A stretch of DNA of 15,852 nucleotides. Origin: an uncultured Collinsella sp. GTDB taxonomy: Bacteria > Actinomycetota > Coriobacteriia > Coriobacteriales > Coriobacteriaceae. Where the stretch lies: contig CAUBTS010000042.1 in NCBI GenBank assembly GCA_958438955.1, positions 1 to 15,852 on the forward strand. Reading direction: 5' to 3'. Below, in pieces: positions 1 to 8,942 of the stretch (position 1 is the first letter of the stretch; every line of letters begins with the position of its first letter). Made by a program: the position numbers and the translations under genes. The notes below the pieces were generated by a model. That model made no database searches. It worked only from the letters and a program-made list of their open reading frames with translations, and had not been told where the DNA came from.

Positions 1-2
1 TT

Positions 3-197
3 CACATCTACCTGGCCACCAAGCTCGAGTTCGATGCACCCAACCCCGATGATGACGAGTTTGTCAACGTGGACCTCGTGCCGCTGCACGAGCTGATCGA
101 CGCCGTGCTCGACGGCAAGATCGAAGACGCCAAGACCGTCGTGGGCGCGCTTGCCTGCGACAGCATCGCACACCGCCTTGGGGGCACGGAGCTTTAA
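3..197 (+). CDS. NUDIX hydrolase, ADP-ribose pyrophosphatase-like, C-terminal part
   Basis: The reading frame enters from the left edge and stops at TAA 195-197, leaving 64 residues. It opens with HIYLATKL, has a D/E-rich turn (PNPDDDEF), then VPLHELIDAVLDGKI followed by EDAKTVVGAL. This matches the C-terminal region of NudF-type ADP-ribose pyrophosphatases: a beta strand carrying 'YLA', an acidic stretch, then a helix and a D-x-K-T segment before the last helix. The NUDIX box itself would lie upstream and is not visible. Such enzymes hydrolyse ADP-ribose to AMP and ribose-5-phosphate in the cytoplasm. The family call rests only on the C-terminal pattern. A possible hairpin follows in the gap before the ABC transporter, so the two genes may be separate units. 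Confidence 0.65.
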   Translation, partial: HIYLATKLEFDAPNPDDDEFVNVDLVPLHELIDAVLDGKIEDAKTVVGALACDSIAHRLGGTEL

Positions 198-210
198 CGA
201 GTGGGGATAG

Positions 211-247
211 CCCTGGGACAAGTACTACTGATTGCTTTGTTCCAGGG
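211..247 (+). terminator. Stem-loop after the NUDIX gene, terminator-like
   Basis: CCCTGGGACAA (211-221) pairs with TTGTTCCAGGG (237-247) as 11 pairs with one G-U, around a 15-base loop. No T-run follows directly, so if it ends transcription it is not a classical intrinsic terminator. It lies between the NUDIX stop and the ABC transporter ribosome binding site. Confidence 0.4.
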
Positions 248-279
248 CCTTACGTTGCTGATATTTCTTTGAGGATCAC

Positions 280-2052
280 ATGTTGAAGAGGTTTCTTTCG
301 TATTACAAGCCCCAGATGGGGCTTTTTGTTGCTGATACTGTTTGTGCTCTGGTGCTTGCCGCCATTGACCTGGCGTTCCCCATTATCCTGCGCAATTTGA
401 CCGGTGGGCTATTTACTCAGGGTCAGGCTGCCATTATGCAGACGCTCGGCATGATCGCGGTGGGCTTGGTGCTGATGTATGCCGTCCGCTGCGCCTGCCG
501 CTACTTTGTGAGCTATTGGGGTCACGTGATGGGCGCGCGCATGGAGTCCAAAATGCGCGAGGACCTGTTCGACCAGTATGAGCGCTTTAGCTTTGCGTAC
601 TTCGACCGCAACAGCTCGGGCGACATGATGAGCCGCGTGGTCAACGACCTGTTCGATATCTGCGAGGCGGCGCATCACGTACCCGAGTGGATCATCATCT
701 GCGGTATCGAGATTATCGGCTCGTTTGTGATCCTCTTTACCATCGCTCCGGTGCTGGCGCTTGCCATGGCCGTGGTGACGGCGGCGTTTGCGGTCGTCAT
801 GTTTTGGCAGAACATGCGCATGCGCGAGGTCTTTAGCGACAACCGCAAGAAGATCAGCGGCATTAATGCACAGCTGCAGGATTCTCTGGCGGGCATGCGC
901 GTGGTCAAGAGCTTTGCCAACGAGGAGACCGAGCGTGCCAAGTTCCGTGCCTCTAACGACCGCTACCTTTTGTCCAAGGAGAACATGTATCACGCCATGG
1001 GCGTCTATACCGCGACGTATGGCCTGCTCTCGGGTGTGCTCTATGTGATCGTAGTGCTGCTGGGCGGATGGCTGGTCGCCCAGGGACAGCTACAGGCGGT
1101 CGATATGGCGACCTTTGCACTCTATATTTCGCTGTTCTGCACGCCGCTCGAGACGCTCGTCAATTCGGCCGAAACGTATCAGAAGGCTATCGCCGGCTTT
1201 AAACGTATGGACGAGGTGCTCTCGACCGCGCCGGATATCCAGGACAAGCCGGGCGCTACGGATCTGCAGGTGACTGCCGGCGCCGTGGAGTATCACGACG
1301 TGTGCTTTAACTACGAGGATGTCGAGCTGGGCGAGGGCTATGCCGACGAGCGTCCCGTTATCGACCATATGAATCTGTCCATCAAGCCCGGGCAGACCAT
1401 CGCGCTGGTTGGCCCTTCGGGCGGTGGCAAGTCCACGACCTGTTCGCTGCTGCCGCGCTTTTATGACGTGGCTACCGGATCCATTAGCATCGACGGTCAG
1501 GACGTGCGCGATGTGACGCAGCAGAGCCTGCGCCGCGCCATCGGCCTGGTGCAGCAGGATGTCTACCTGTTTGACGGTACGATTGGCGAGAACATCGCCT
1601 ACGGCAAGCCGGGTGCTACGGCAGAAGAGATCTCCGAGGCGGCCCGTCGCGCCAATATCGATACCTTTATCGAATCGCTTCCGCAGGGCTACGACACCGT
1701 GGTGGGCGAGCGCGGCAGCCGTCTTTCGGGTGGTCAAAAGCAGCGCGTTGCCATCGCGCGCGTGTTTCTCAAGAACCCCAAGATCCTGATTTTGGACGAG
1801 GCGACGAGTGCTTTGGATAACGAGAGCGAGGAGGCGGTGCAGGAGTCACTCGAAGAGCTGGCACGCGGCCGCACCACGATTATCATCGCCCACCGTCTTT
1901 CGACCATTAAGCATGCCGATGAGATTGCGACCGTTGAGCATGGTCGCGTTGTGGAGCGTGGCACGCACGAGGAGCTTCTCGCCCGTGGCGGCACCTATGC
2001 CCGTTACTATCGAATGCAGTTCGAAGGTGCGCGTGCGCACGAGCTCGACTGA
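280..2052 (+). CDS. ABC exporter half-transporter (fused permease and ATPase)
   Basis: A 590-residue type IV (MsbA/BmrA-like) exporter subunit. Residues about 12-305 form the six-helix transmembrane domain, with hydrophobic stretches near 15-36, 52-75, 137-160, 160-178, 245-268 and 277-295. Residues about 335-580 form the nucleotide-binding domain: A-loop Tyr345, Walker A GPSGGGKST (378-386), Q-loop Gln425, signature LSGGQ (482-486), Walker B ILILDEA (502-508), D-loop SALD and switch His538. All catalytic motifs are intact, so it should hydrolyse ATP. The subunit would work as a homodimer, or as a heterodimer with a partner outside the window. The substrate cannot be told from sequence. The ATG follows GAGG (271-274) at good spacing. 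A membrane protein gene starts 19 bases after the stop, implying co-transcription. Confidence 0.9.
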   Translation: MLKRFLSYYKPQMGLFVADTVCALVLAAIDLAFPIILRNLTGGLFTQGQAAIMQTLGMIAVGLVLMYAVRCACRYFVSYWGHVMGARMESKMREDLFDQYERFSFAYFDRNSSGDMMSRVVNDLFDICEAAHHVPEWIIICGIEIIGSFVILFTIAPVLALAMAVVTAAFAVVMFWQNMRMREVFSDNRKKISGINAQLQDSLAGMRVVKSFANEETERAKFRASNDRYLLSKENMYHAMGVYTATYGLLSGVLYVIVVLLGGWLVAQGQLQAVDMATFALYISLFCTPLETLVNSAETYQKAIAGFKRMDEVLSTAPDIQDKPGATDLQVTAGAVEYHDVCFNYEDVELGEGYADERPVIDHMNLSIKPGQTIALVGPSGGGKSTTCSLLPRFYDVATGSISIDGQDVRDVTQQSLRRAIGLVQQDVYLFDGTIGENIAYGKPGATAEEISEAARRANIDTFIESLPQGYDTVVGERGSRLSGGQKQRVAIARVFLKNPKILILDEATSALDNESEEAVQESLEELARGRTTIIIAHRLSTIKHADEIATVEHGRVVERGTHEELLARGGTYARYYRMQFEGARAHELD

Positions 2053-2071
2053 TTGATATGACAGGAAGATC

Positions 2072-3037
2072 ATGGCTGATAAGAACCCTTTGACTCCGGA
2101 AGAAGTGACGGAGTTATTCTCCGAAATCGATGCATCCGGCGTCTTGGATCCTACGCTTGCCAAAAAGCGTACCGAGCGCATGCGCGAGAAAGAGGCCGCC
2201 GTCAAGCGCGGTGACAAAGCGGCGCTAGCGCAGCTGCGCAGCGAGGACCGCGCGAGCCAGGCAAAACATATCGACCCGCTGTCCGAGGACGATCCTTCGG
2301 GCTCGCAGGTGAGCCATACCATTACGAAGACCGCGATGGCCGTGGTCATCGGTATTTTGGTGCTGATCGTGGGCATGCAGATTGGCTACGGCGTGATGCG
2401 TCGTCTGAACACCGCCAACCTGTCCGAGAGCGTTTCGGTCGATACCGTTTCGACCGCGCTGAAGGGCGGCCTTGAGTGGGGCAATGGCTTTACGCAGTTC
2501 CCGCTCGATTTTACCGTCGATGAAGCCGATGAACGCACGGGCACGGTCGAGGTGACGGTGTTGGACACATCGTCTGCCAACGAGCTCGAGCTGCTGTCCA
2601 ACGGGCAGATTCAGGCCGCGGCGCTTGCGACCAACGCGTTGCTCAACGATAAGATCGACCGCGTGGTGTATAACGTTCACGCCTATATCGACGAGGATAG
2701 CAACATTCAGCACGATTCCTTCTTTGGCATGTTCCCCGCGCGCGGCCACCAGAGCGCCATTTTGACGTTCGTGTGGACCAAGAGCTCATCCAACGCCACG
2801 AGTATCGACTGGAAGATGCGCATCGTGAGTATGGATGACACCATCGCCGAGCGCATTCAGAAGCAGGTGAACTCGGTGTCGTCGTTGATTGAGGACCCGG
2901 TGGTGAACCAGACCAAGATTGACGAGGAAAAGGCCGAACGTGACCTGGAGCATCGTCTGCATGGCCGCGAGATTTTCCGCGGCGGCAAGCCCGATCGCTC
3001 ACCGTCCGATCTGCTGGAACAGGACAAGAAAAAGTAA
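2072..3037 (+). CDS. Single-pass membrane protein of unknown function
   Basis: I do not recognise this 321-residue protein. Residues 1-86 are charged and probably cytoplasmic, with a helical Lys/Arg/Glu-rich stretch near 29-65. One clear transmembrane segment spans about 87-108 (AMAVVIGILVLIVGMQIGYGV), with RR just after it. Residues 112-280 form a soluble alpha/beta-looking domain containing FTQFPLDFTVDEADERTG and a strand-rich part around VYNVHAYIDED. The C-terminus (about 285-321) is highly charged and ends in KKK. There is no signal peptidase or lipobox motif, and no catalytic motif I can name. The ATG follows AGGAAG at 2060-2065, 19 bases after the ABC exporter stop, so the two are likely co-transcribed. 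It could be an accessory or substrate-binding partner of that exporter, but this is inferred from position only. A terminator follows. Confidence 0.75.
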   Translation: MADKNPLTPEEVTELFSEIDASGVLDPTLAKKRTERMREKEAAVKRGDKAALAQLRSEDRASQAKHIDPLSEDDPSGSQVSHTITKTAMAVVIGILVLIVGMQIGYGVMRRLNTANLSESVSVDTVSTALKGGLEWGNGFTQFPLDFTVDEADERTGTVEVTVLDTSSANELELLSNGQIQAAALATNALLNDKIDRVVYNVHAYIDEDSNIQHDSFFGMFPARGHQSAILTFVWTKSSSNATSIDWKMRIVSMDDTIAERIQKQVNSVSSLIEDPVVNQTKIDEEKAERDLEHRLHGREIFRGGKPDRSPSDLLEQDKKK

Positions 3038-3043
3038 GACGCC

Positions 3044-3083
3044 ATCATCCTGCGTGAGCCACAAGCCCCGCGGGATGATTTTT
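3044..3083 (+). terminator. Intrinsic terminator of the ABC exporter unit
   Basis: ATCATCCTGCG (3044-3054) pairs with CGCGGGATGAT (3069-3079) as 11 pairs with one U-G, loop 14 bases, followed by T3079-T3083. It is placed just after the stop of the unknown membrane protein. Its right arm overlaps a second hairpin (3075-3107), so the two structures exclude each other. Confidence 0.7.
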
Positions 3084-3107
3084 CTGGGACGGGGATTAAA
3101 AAATCAT
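3075..3107. repeat. Inverted repeat with GGGACGGGG in the loop (REP-like)
   Basis: ATGATTTTT (3075-3083) is perfectly complementary to AAAAATCAT (3099-3107). The 15-base loop holds GGGACGGGG (3086-3094). The same nine bases occur on the other strand at 9958-9966, and related GGGAC words sit at other intergenic sites in this window. It may be a degenerate REP-like repeat or simply a second terminator hairpin. Confidence 0.45.
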
Positions 3108-3127
3108 TATGCATAGAAAGTCATAAT
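3106..3127. promoter_or_regulatory. AT-rich inverted repeat upstream of carA
   Basis: ATTATG (3106-3111) and CATAAT (3122-3127) are complementary with a 10-base gap, inside the most AT-rich stretch of the window (about 3098-3157). It could be a regulator site or a promoter UP-like region. No specific regulator can be named. Confidence 0.2.
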
Positions 3128-3154
3128 TATCATTTCGTAAACATTTCGATGAAA

Positions 3155-3191
3155 TTAACGCCATGAGGCATGCTTGCGGTTACAATACCGC
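3155..3191 (+). promoter_or_regulatory. Probable carAB promoter
   Basis: TACAAT (3181-3186) is a good -10 hexamer. A start about seven bases downstream would give a leader near 50 bases containing the whole PyrR hairpin, which supports the call. No good -35 sits at 17 bases; the nearest candidate is TTAACG (3155-3160) with a 20-base spacer. GCGGT (3176-3180) and ACCGC (3187-3191) flank the -10 as a perfect inverted repeat, which could be an operator. Confidence 0.45.
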
Positions 3192-3207
3192 GAGGCCTAA
3201 CTACACA

Positions 3208-3240
3208 CCTTTAAGCCGGTCCTGTGAGACCGGGAAGGAG
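3208..3240 (+). promoter_or_regulatory. PyrR-binding RNA element over the carA ribosome binding site
   Basis: Upper stem CCGGTC (3216-3221) pairs with GACCGG (3228-3233) around loop CTGTGA. Lower stem CCTT (3208-3211) pairs with AAGG (3235-3238), with an asymmetric internal loop TAAG opposite a single G. The loop sequence UCCUGUGAG, the bulge position and the flanking CCUUU/AAGG match the known PyrR-binding hairpin (Rfam PyrR family). AAGGAG (3235-3240) is also the carA Shine-Dalgarno sequence, so UMP-bound PyrR would be expected to block ribosome entry directly, as proposed for actinobacterial pyr leaders. No terminator or antiterminator follows, so control is probably translational. Confidence 0.8.
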
Positions 3241-3244
3241 AATT

Positions 3245-4684
3245 ATGGCGAACAACCATACCGCGGGCGCTGCCGCCCGCACCTTCGCGCCCAGCGAGCT
3301 TTGCCAGCGTATGCTGGCCAAAACCAGCAAGGGCACCTGCGGTCCCTGCATCCTGTATCTTGAGGATGGGACCATTTTTTATGGACGTGCATGCGGCGCT
3401 GAGGGCACCGCGACCGGCGAAGTCTGCTTCAACACCTCGCTCGAGGGCTACTTTGAGGTCATGACCGACCCGAGCTATGCCGGCCAAATCGTAACCATGA
3501 CCTATCCGCAGATCGGCAACTACGGTATCGACGAGACCGACGTCCAGTCGGCCTTCCCCGGCGACGCCGTGCGCCCTGCGAGCGCTCCGGCTATGCGCGG
3601 CATGATCGTTCGCGATATGTGCGCCACGCCTTCTAACTGGCGCTCGGCCGTCAGCGTGCCGGAGTATCTGCGCGCCCACGGCATCGTCGCTATCGAGGGC
3701 GTCGACACCCGCGCTCTGGTACGCCACCTGCGCGACAATGGTTCCAAGATGGGCATTATCTCGACCGAGATCTTCGACGTCGACGAGCTTGCCGAGCGTC
3801 TGGCCGCAGCGCCCACGCTGGTAGGCGAGAACCTGGTCAAGACCGTAAGTTGCCCCGCGCCTCACGAGTTTGCCGCCGTCGACCTGCCTGCCACGCATGA
3901 CTTTGCGCTTTCGGCTGCCGCTCCTGCCCGTCACAAAGTGGTCGCCTACGACTGCGGTGTGAAGCGCGGCATTCTGGAGGGGCTGGTCCGCGCCGGCTGC
4001 GACCTTACCGTCGTGCCGTGGGACACGCCCGCGAGTGAGGTGCTCGACATGAATCCCGACGGCGTCTTTTTGTCCAACGGCCCCGGCGACCCCGACGCCG
4101 TGGTGGAGACCTACGAGCAGGTGCAGCAGCTGATCGGCAAGGTGCCGGTCTTTGGTATTTGTCTTGGTCACCAGATGATCAGCCTGGCCTGCGGCGCCCA
4201 GATGGAAAAGCTTAAGTTCGGTCACCGCGGCGGCAACCAGCCGGTCATGAACCTGGTGAGCCGTCGCGTGGAGATCACCGCGCAAAACCATGGCTTTGGC
4301 CTGCTATTCCCCAGCTTGGGCAAGCTTGTCCCCGAGCTTTCCGGCGGCGAGACCGAGCATGCGGCCGATGGAGATCTGCGCGTCTGGGTACGCCGCGGAA
4401 TCGCGCCAGTCGTGATGAACGAGCGCTTCGGCCGCATTCGCCTGACACATGTGAACCTCAACGACGGCACCGCCGAGGGCATCCAGCTGCTCGATGCCCC
4501 GTGCTTCTCGGTCCAGTACCACCCCGAGGCTTCGCCTGGCCCCACCGATGCCCACTATCTCTTTACCGCCTTTACGCGACTCATGGACGGCGAGGAGAAC
4601 TACCTGGACATCGACACCGCGAAGGACCGCCTTGCCGGCTGGAGCTTTGCTGAGTCCGAGACCGCTGAGACCGAGGAGAACTAA
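3245..4684 (+). CDS. carA: Carbamoyl-phosphate synthase, small (glutaminase) subunit
   Basis: Hydrolyses glutamine and channels ammonia to CarB for carbamoyl phosphate, used in pyrimidine and arginine synthesis. The 479-residue protein has the CarA N-terminal domain (FNTSLEGYFEVMTDPSYAGQ, TYPQIGNYG) and a class I amidotransferase domain with nucleophile Cys306 in GICLGHQ, plus His426 and Glu428 in QYHPEASPGP. It is clearly longer than the usual 360-400 residues. About 33 residues precede the normal LEDGT start, and roughly 40 extra residues lie between QNHGFG and THVNLNDGT (about residues 353-402). I chose ATG 3245, five bases after AAGGAG; a GTG at 3224 lies inside the PyrR hairpin loop and is unlikely. 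One base separates its stop from carB. Expression is probably under PyrR control. Confidence 0.95.
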   Translation: MANNHTAGAAARTFAPSELCQRMLAKTSKGTCGPCILYLEDGTIFYGRACGAEGTATGEVCFNTSLEGYFEVMTDPSYAGQIVTMTYPQIGNYGIDETDVQSAFPGDAVRPASAPAMRGMIVRDMCATPSNWRSAVSVPEYLRAHGIVAIEGVDTRALVRHLRDNGSKMGIISTEIFDVDELAERLAAAPTLVGENLVKTVSCPAPHEFAAVDLPATHDFALSAAAPARHKVVAYDCGVKRGILEGLVRAGCDLTVVPWDTPASEVLDMNPDGVFLSNGPGDPDAVVETYEQVQQLIGKVPVFGICLGHQMISLACGAQMEKLKFGHRGGNQPVMNLVSRRVEITAQNHGFGLLFPSLGKLVPELSGGETEHAADGDLRVWVRRGIAPVVMNERFGRIRLTHVNLNDGTAEGIQLLDAPCFSVQYHPEASPGPTDAHYLFTAFTRLMDGEENYLDIDTAKDRLAGWSFAESETAETEEN

Positions 4685-4685
4685 C

Positions 4686-8000
<3,315 letters not shown>

Positions 8001-8012
8001 TGTGACCTGTCC

Positions 8013-8101
8013 GGCCGGGACGGAGGGGGCCGAGTTTCCCCCTTCGCTCCGGCTGCAAGCAGAGTCGCTCAGTGGGAAACTCGGCCCCCTCCGTCCCGGC
8101 C
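8013..8101. repeat. Large hairpin element 1 (28-bp perfect arms, conserved core on minus strand)
   Basis: A 28-base arm at 8013-8040 (starting GGCCGGGACGGAGGG) is perfectly complementary to 8074-8101, with a 33-base interior. On the minus strand the interior reads TGAGCGACT, a short CTGC/GCAG pairing, then GGAGCGAAG. The same two words frame the interior of the hairpin at 8252-8356, although the arms are unrelated. It starts 13 bases after the carB stop. No T-run follows, so it is not a plain intrinsic terminator. Confidence 0.8.
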
Positions 8102-8155
8102 TTCGGTGACTCGGGTGCACCGTGTGCTGTGGAAGGGGCTTTGCGCGATGACTAG

Positions 8156-8225
8156 GGCTGAATAAAAAGTGAGTGTGGGATACGCCGTTCGTTCGAACGG
8201 CGTATCCCACGTTAATATTTCAGCC
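8156..8225. repeat. Long palindrome with 17-bp perfect arms
   Basis: GTGGGATACGCCGTTCG (8175-8191) and its exact complement (8194-8210) are separated only by TT, giving in practice a 16-bp stem with a four-base loop. Outside it, GGCTGAATA (8156-8164) and TATTTCAGCC (8216-8225) also pair imperfectly across AT-rich spacers (A-run at 8163-8168). The minus-strand transcript would have a T-run after the stem, so it could terminate minus-strand transcription. On the plus strand only TTAATATTT follows. Role unclear. Confidence 0.7.
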
Positions 8226-8251
8226 AACGTACGTCATAGCAATTCCCGGTA

Positions 8252-8356
8252 GGTCCCCGGGTGCCCCGCGGCGGGCTGGGTTTATTGTCTGAGCGACTTT
8301 GCGAAGCAAGGGGAGCGAAGATAAAAACCCAGCCCGCCGCGGGGCACCCGGGGACC
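8252..8356. repeat. Large hairpin element 2 (32-bp perfect arms, conserved core on plus strand)
   Basis: A 32-base arm at 8252-8283 (starting GGTCCCCGGGTGCCCC) is perfectly complementary to 8325-8356. With one bulged A (8284), pairing continues as TTGTCT (8285-8290) with AGATAA (8319-8324). The interior is GAGCGACT, then a small hairpin TTGC-GAA-GCAA (8299-8309), then GGAGCGAAG (8312-8320). These framing words are shared with element 1. It ends about 87 bases before purE and so would lie upstream of, or in the leader of, the purE unit. Confidence 0.8.
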
Positions 8357-8373
8357 GCAGGGACGGGAGCAGC

Positions 8374-8391
8374 TATACTACTCTCAGTAGT
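8374..8391 (+). promoter_or_regulatory. Possible purE promoter -10 with overlapping small palindrome
   Basis: TATACT (8374-8379) resembles a -10 hexamer 64 bases upstream of the purE ATG. No convincing -35 is present; the position lies in the right arm of hairpin element 2. ACTACT (8377-8382) and AGTAGT (8386-8391) form a perfect six-base inverted repeat overlapping the hexamer and could be an operator. Confidence 0.3.
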
Positions 8392-8442
8392 TAAGGGTCG
8401 CGGATCCGCCGCGTCACCGCTCTCAACAGGAGGTCTTTGTTT

Positions 8443-8907
8443 ATGGCAGATCAAAAGCCGGTTGTCGGGATTATCATGGGCTCCAAGTCCGATCTGGGCG
8501 TTATGGAAGGTTGCACCGCCGAGCTCGAGGCGCTGGGTGTGCCCTATGAGCTCGTGATCGCGAGCGCACACCGCACGCCGGCGAAGGTCCACGAGTGGGC
8601 CTCGACTGCCGCCGATCGCGGTATCAAAGTGATTATCGCCGCCGCCGGCAAGGCCGCTCACCTGGGTGGTGTCGTGGCTGCCTTTACGCCGCTGCCGGTC
8701 ATCGGCGTGCCTATGAAGACGAGTGACCTGGGCGGCATGGATTCGCTGCTGTCGATGGTGCAGATGCCTTCGGGCGTGCCCGTGGCCTGCGTTGCCATCA
8801 ACGGCGCCAAGAACGCCGCCATCTACGCCACGCAGATTCTGGGCGCTTGCGACCCCGAGTACCGCAAGGTTATCGAGAAGATGAAGCAGGAGATGGCCGA
8901 CGCCTAG
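8443..8907 (+). CDS. purE: N5-carboxyaminoimidazole ribonucleotide mutase (PurE)
   Basis: Converts N5-CAIR to CAIR in de novo purine synthesis, working with PurK in the class I route. The 154-residue length and motifs fit: GSKSDL near residue 13, SAHRTP with catalytic His43, the glycine-rich CO2/ribonucleotide loop AAAGKAAHLGG (66-76), PVIGVPMKTSDLGG, SMVQMPSGVPV and NAAIYATQIL. In the loop, Lys70 and Gly75 replace the Gly and Pro of the E. coli AGGAAHLPG. The start is ATG 8443, nine bases after a perfect AGGAGG (8428-8433); a TTG six bases upstream is too close to it. PurK is not in the window. A sortase gene follows after 35 bases, probably in the same transcript. Confidence 0.93.
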   Translation: MADQKPVVGIIMGSKSDLGVMEGCTAELEALGVPYELVIASAHRTPAKVHEWASTAADRGIKVIIAAAGKAAHLGGVVAAFTPLPVIGVPMKTSDLGGMDSLLSMVQMPSGVPVACVAINGAKNAAIYATQILGACDPEYRKVIEKMKQEMADA

Positions 8908-8942
8908 GCGTTCCGCCGTTTCACCGCAGTATAAGGAGAGCC

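Noticed and set aside
237..265. TTGTTC and GATATT with a 17-base spacer as an ABC transporter promoter
   Set aside because: The hexamers are weak and the -35 lies in the right arm of a stem-loop; transcription would start almost at the ribosome binding site.
3224..3244. GTG start giving a CarA seven residues longer
   Set aside because: It lies in the loop of the PyrR hairpin and has no ribosome binding site upstream; ATG 3245 has AAGGAG at ideal spacing.
4494..4685. Upstream start extending CarB by 64 residues
   Set aside because: It overlaps the carA end and gives Arg/Ser/Pro-rich shadow sequence; ATG 4686 gives the conserved CarB N-terminus.
8393..8433. ZTP-type riboswitch upstream of purE (GGGTCGCGG and CCGCC words)
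   Set aside because: The segment is too short and lacks the conserved two-domain pattern; the GCGGATCCGC palindrome explains the resemblance.
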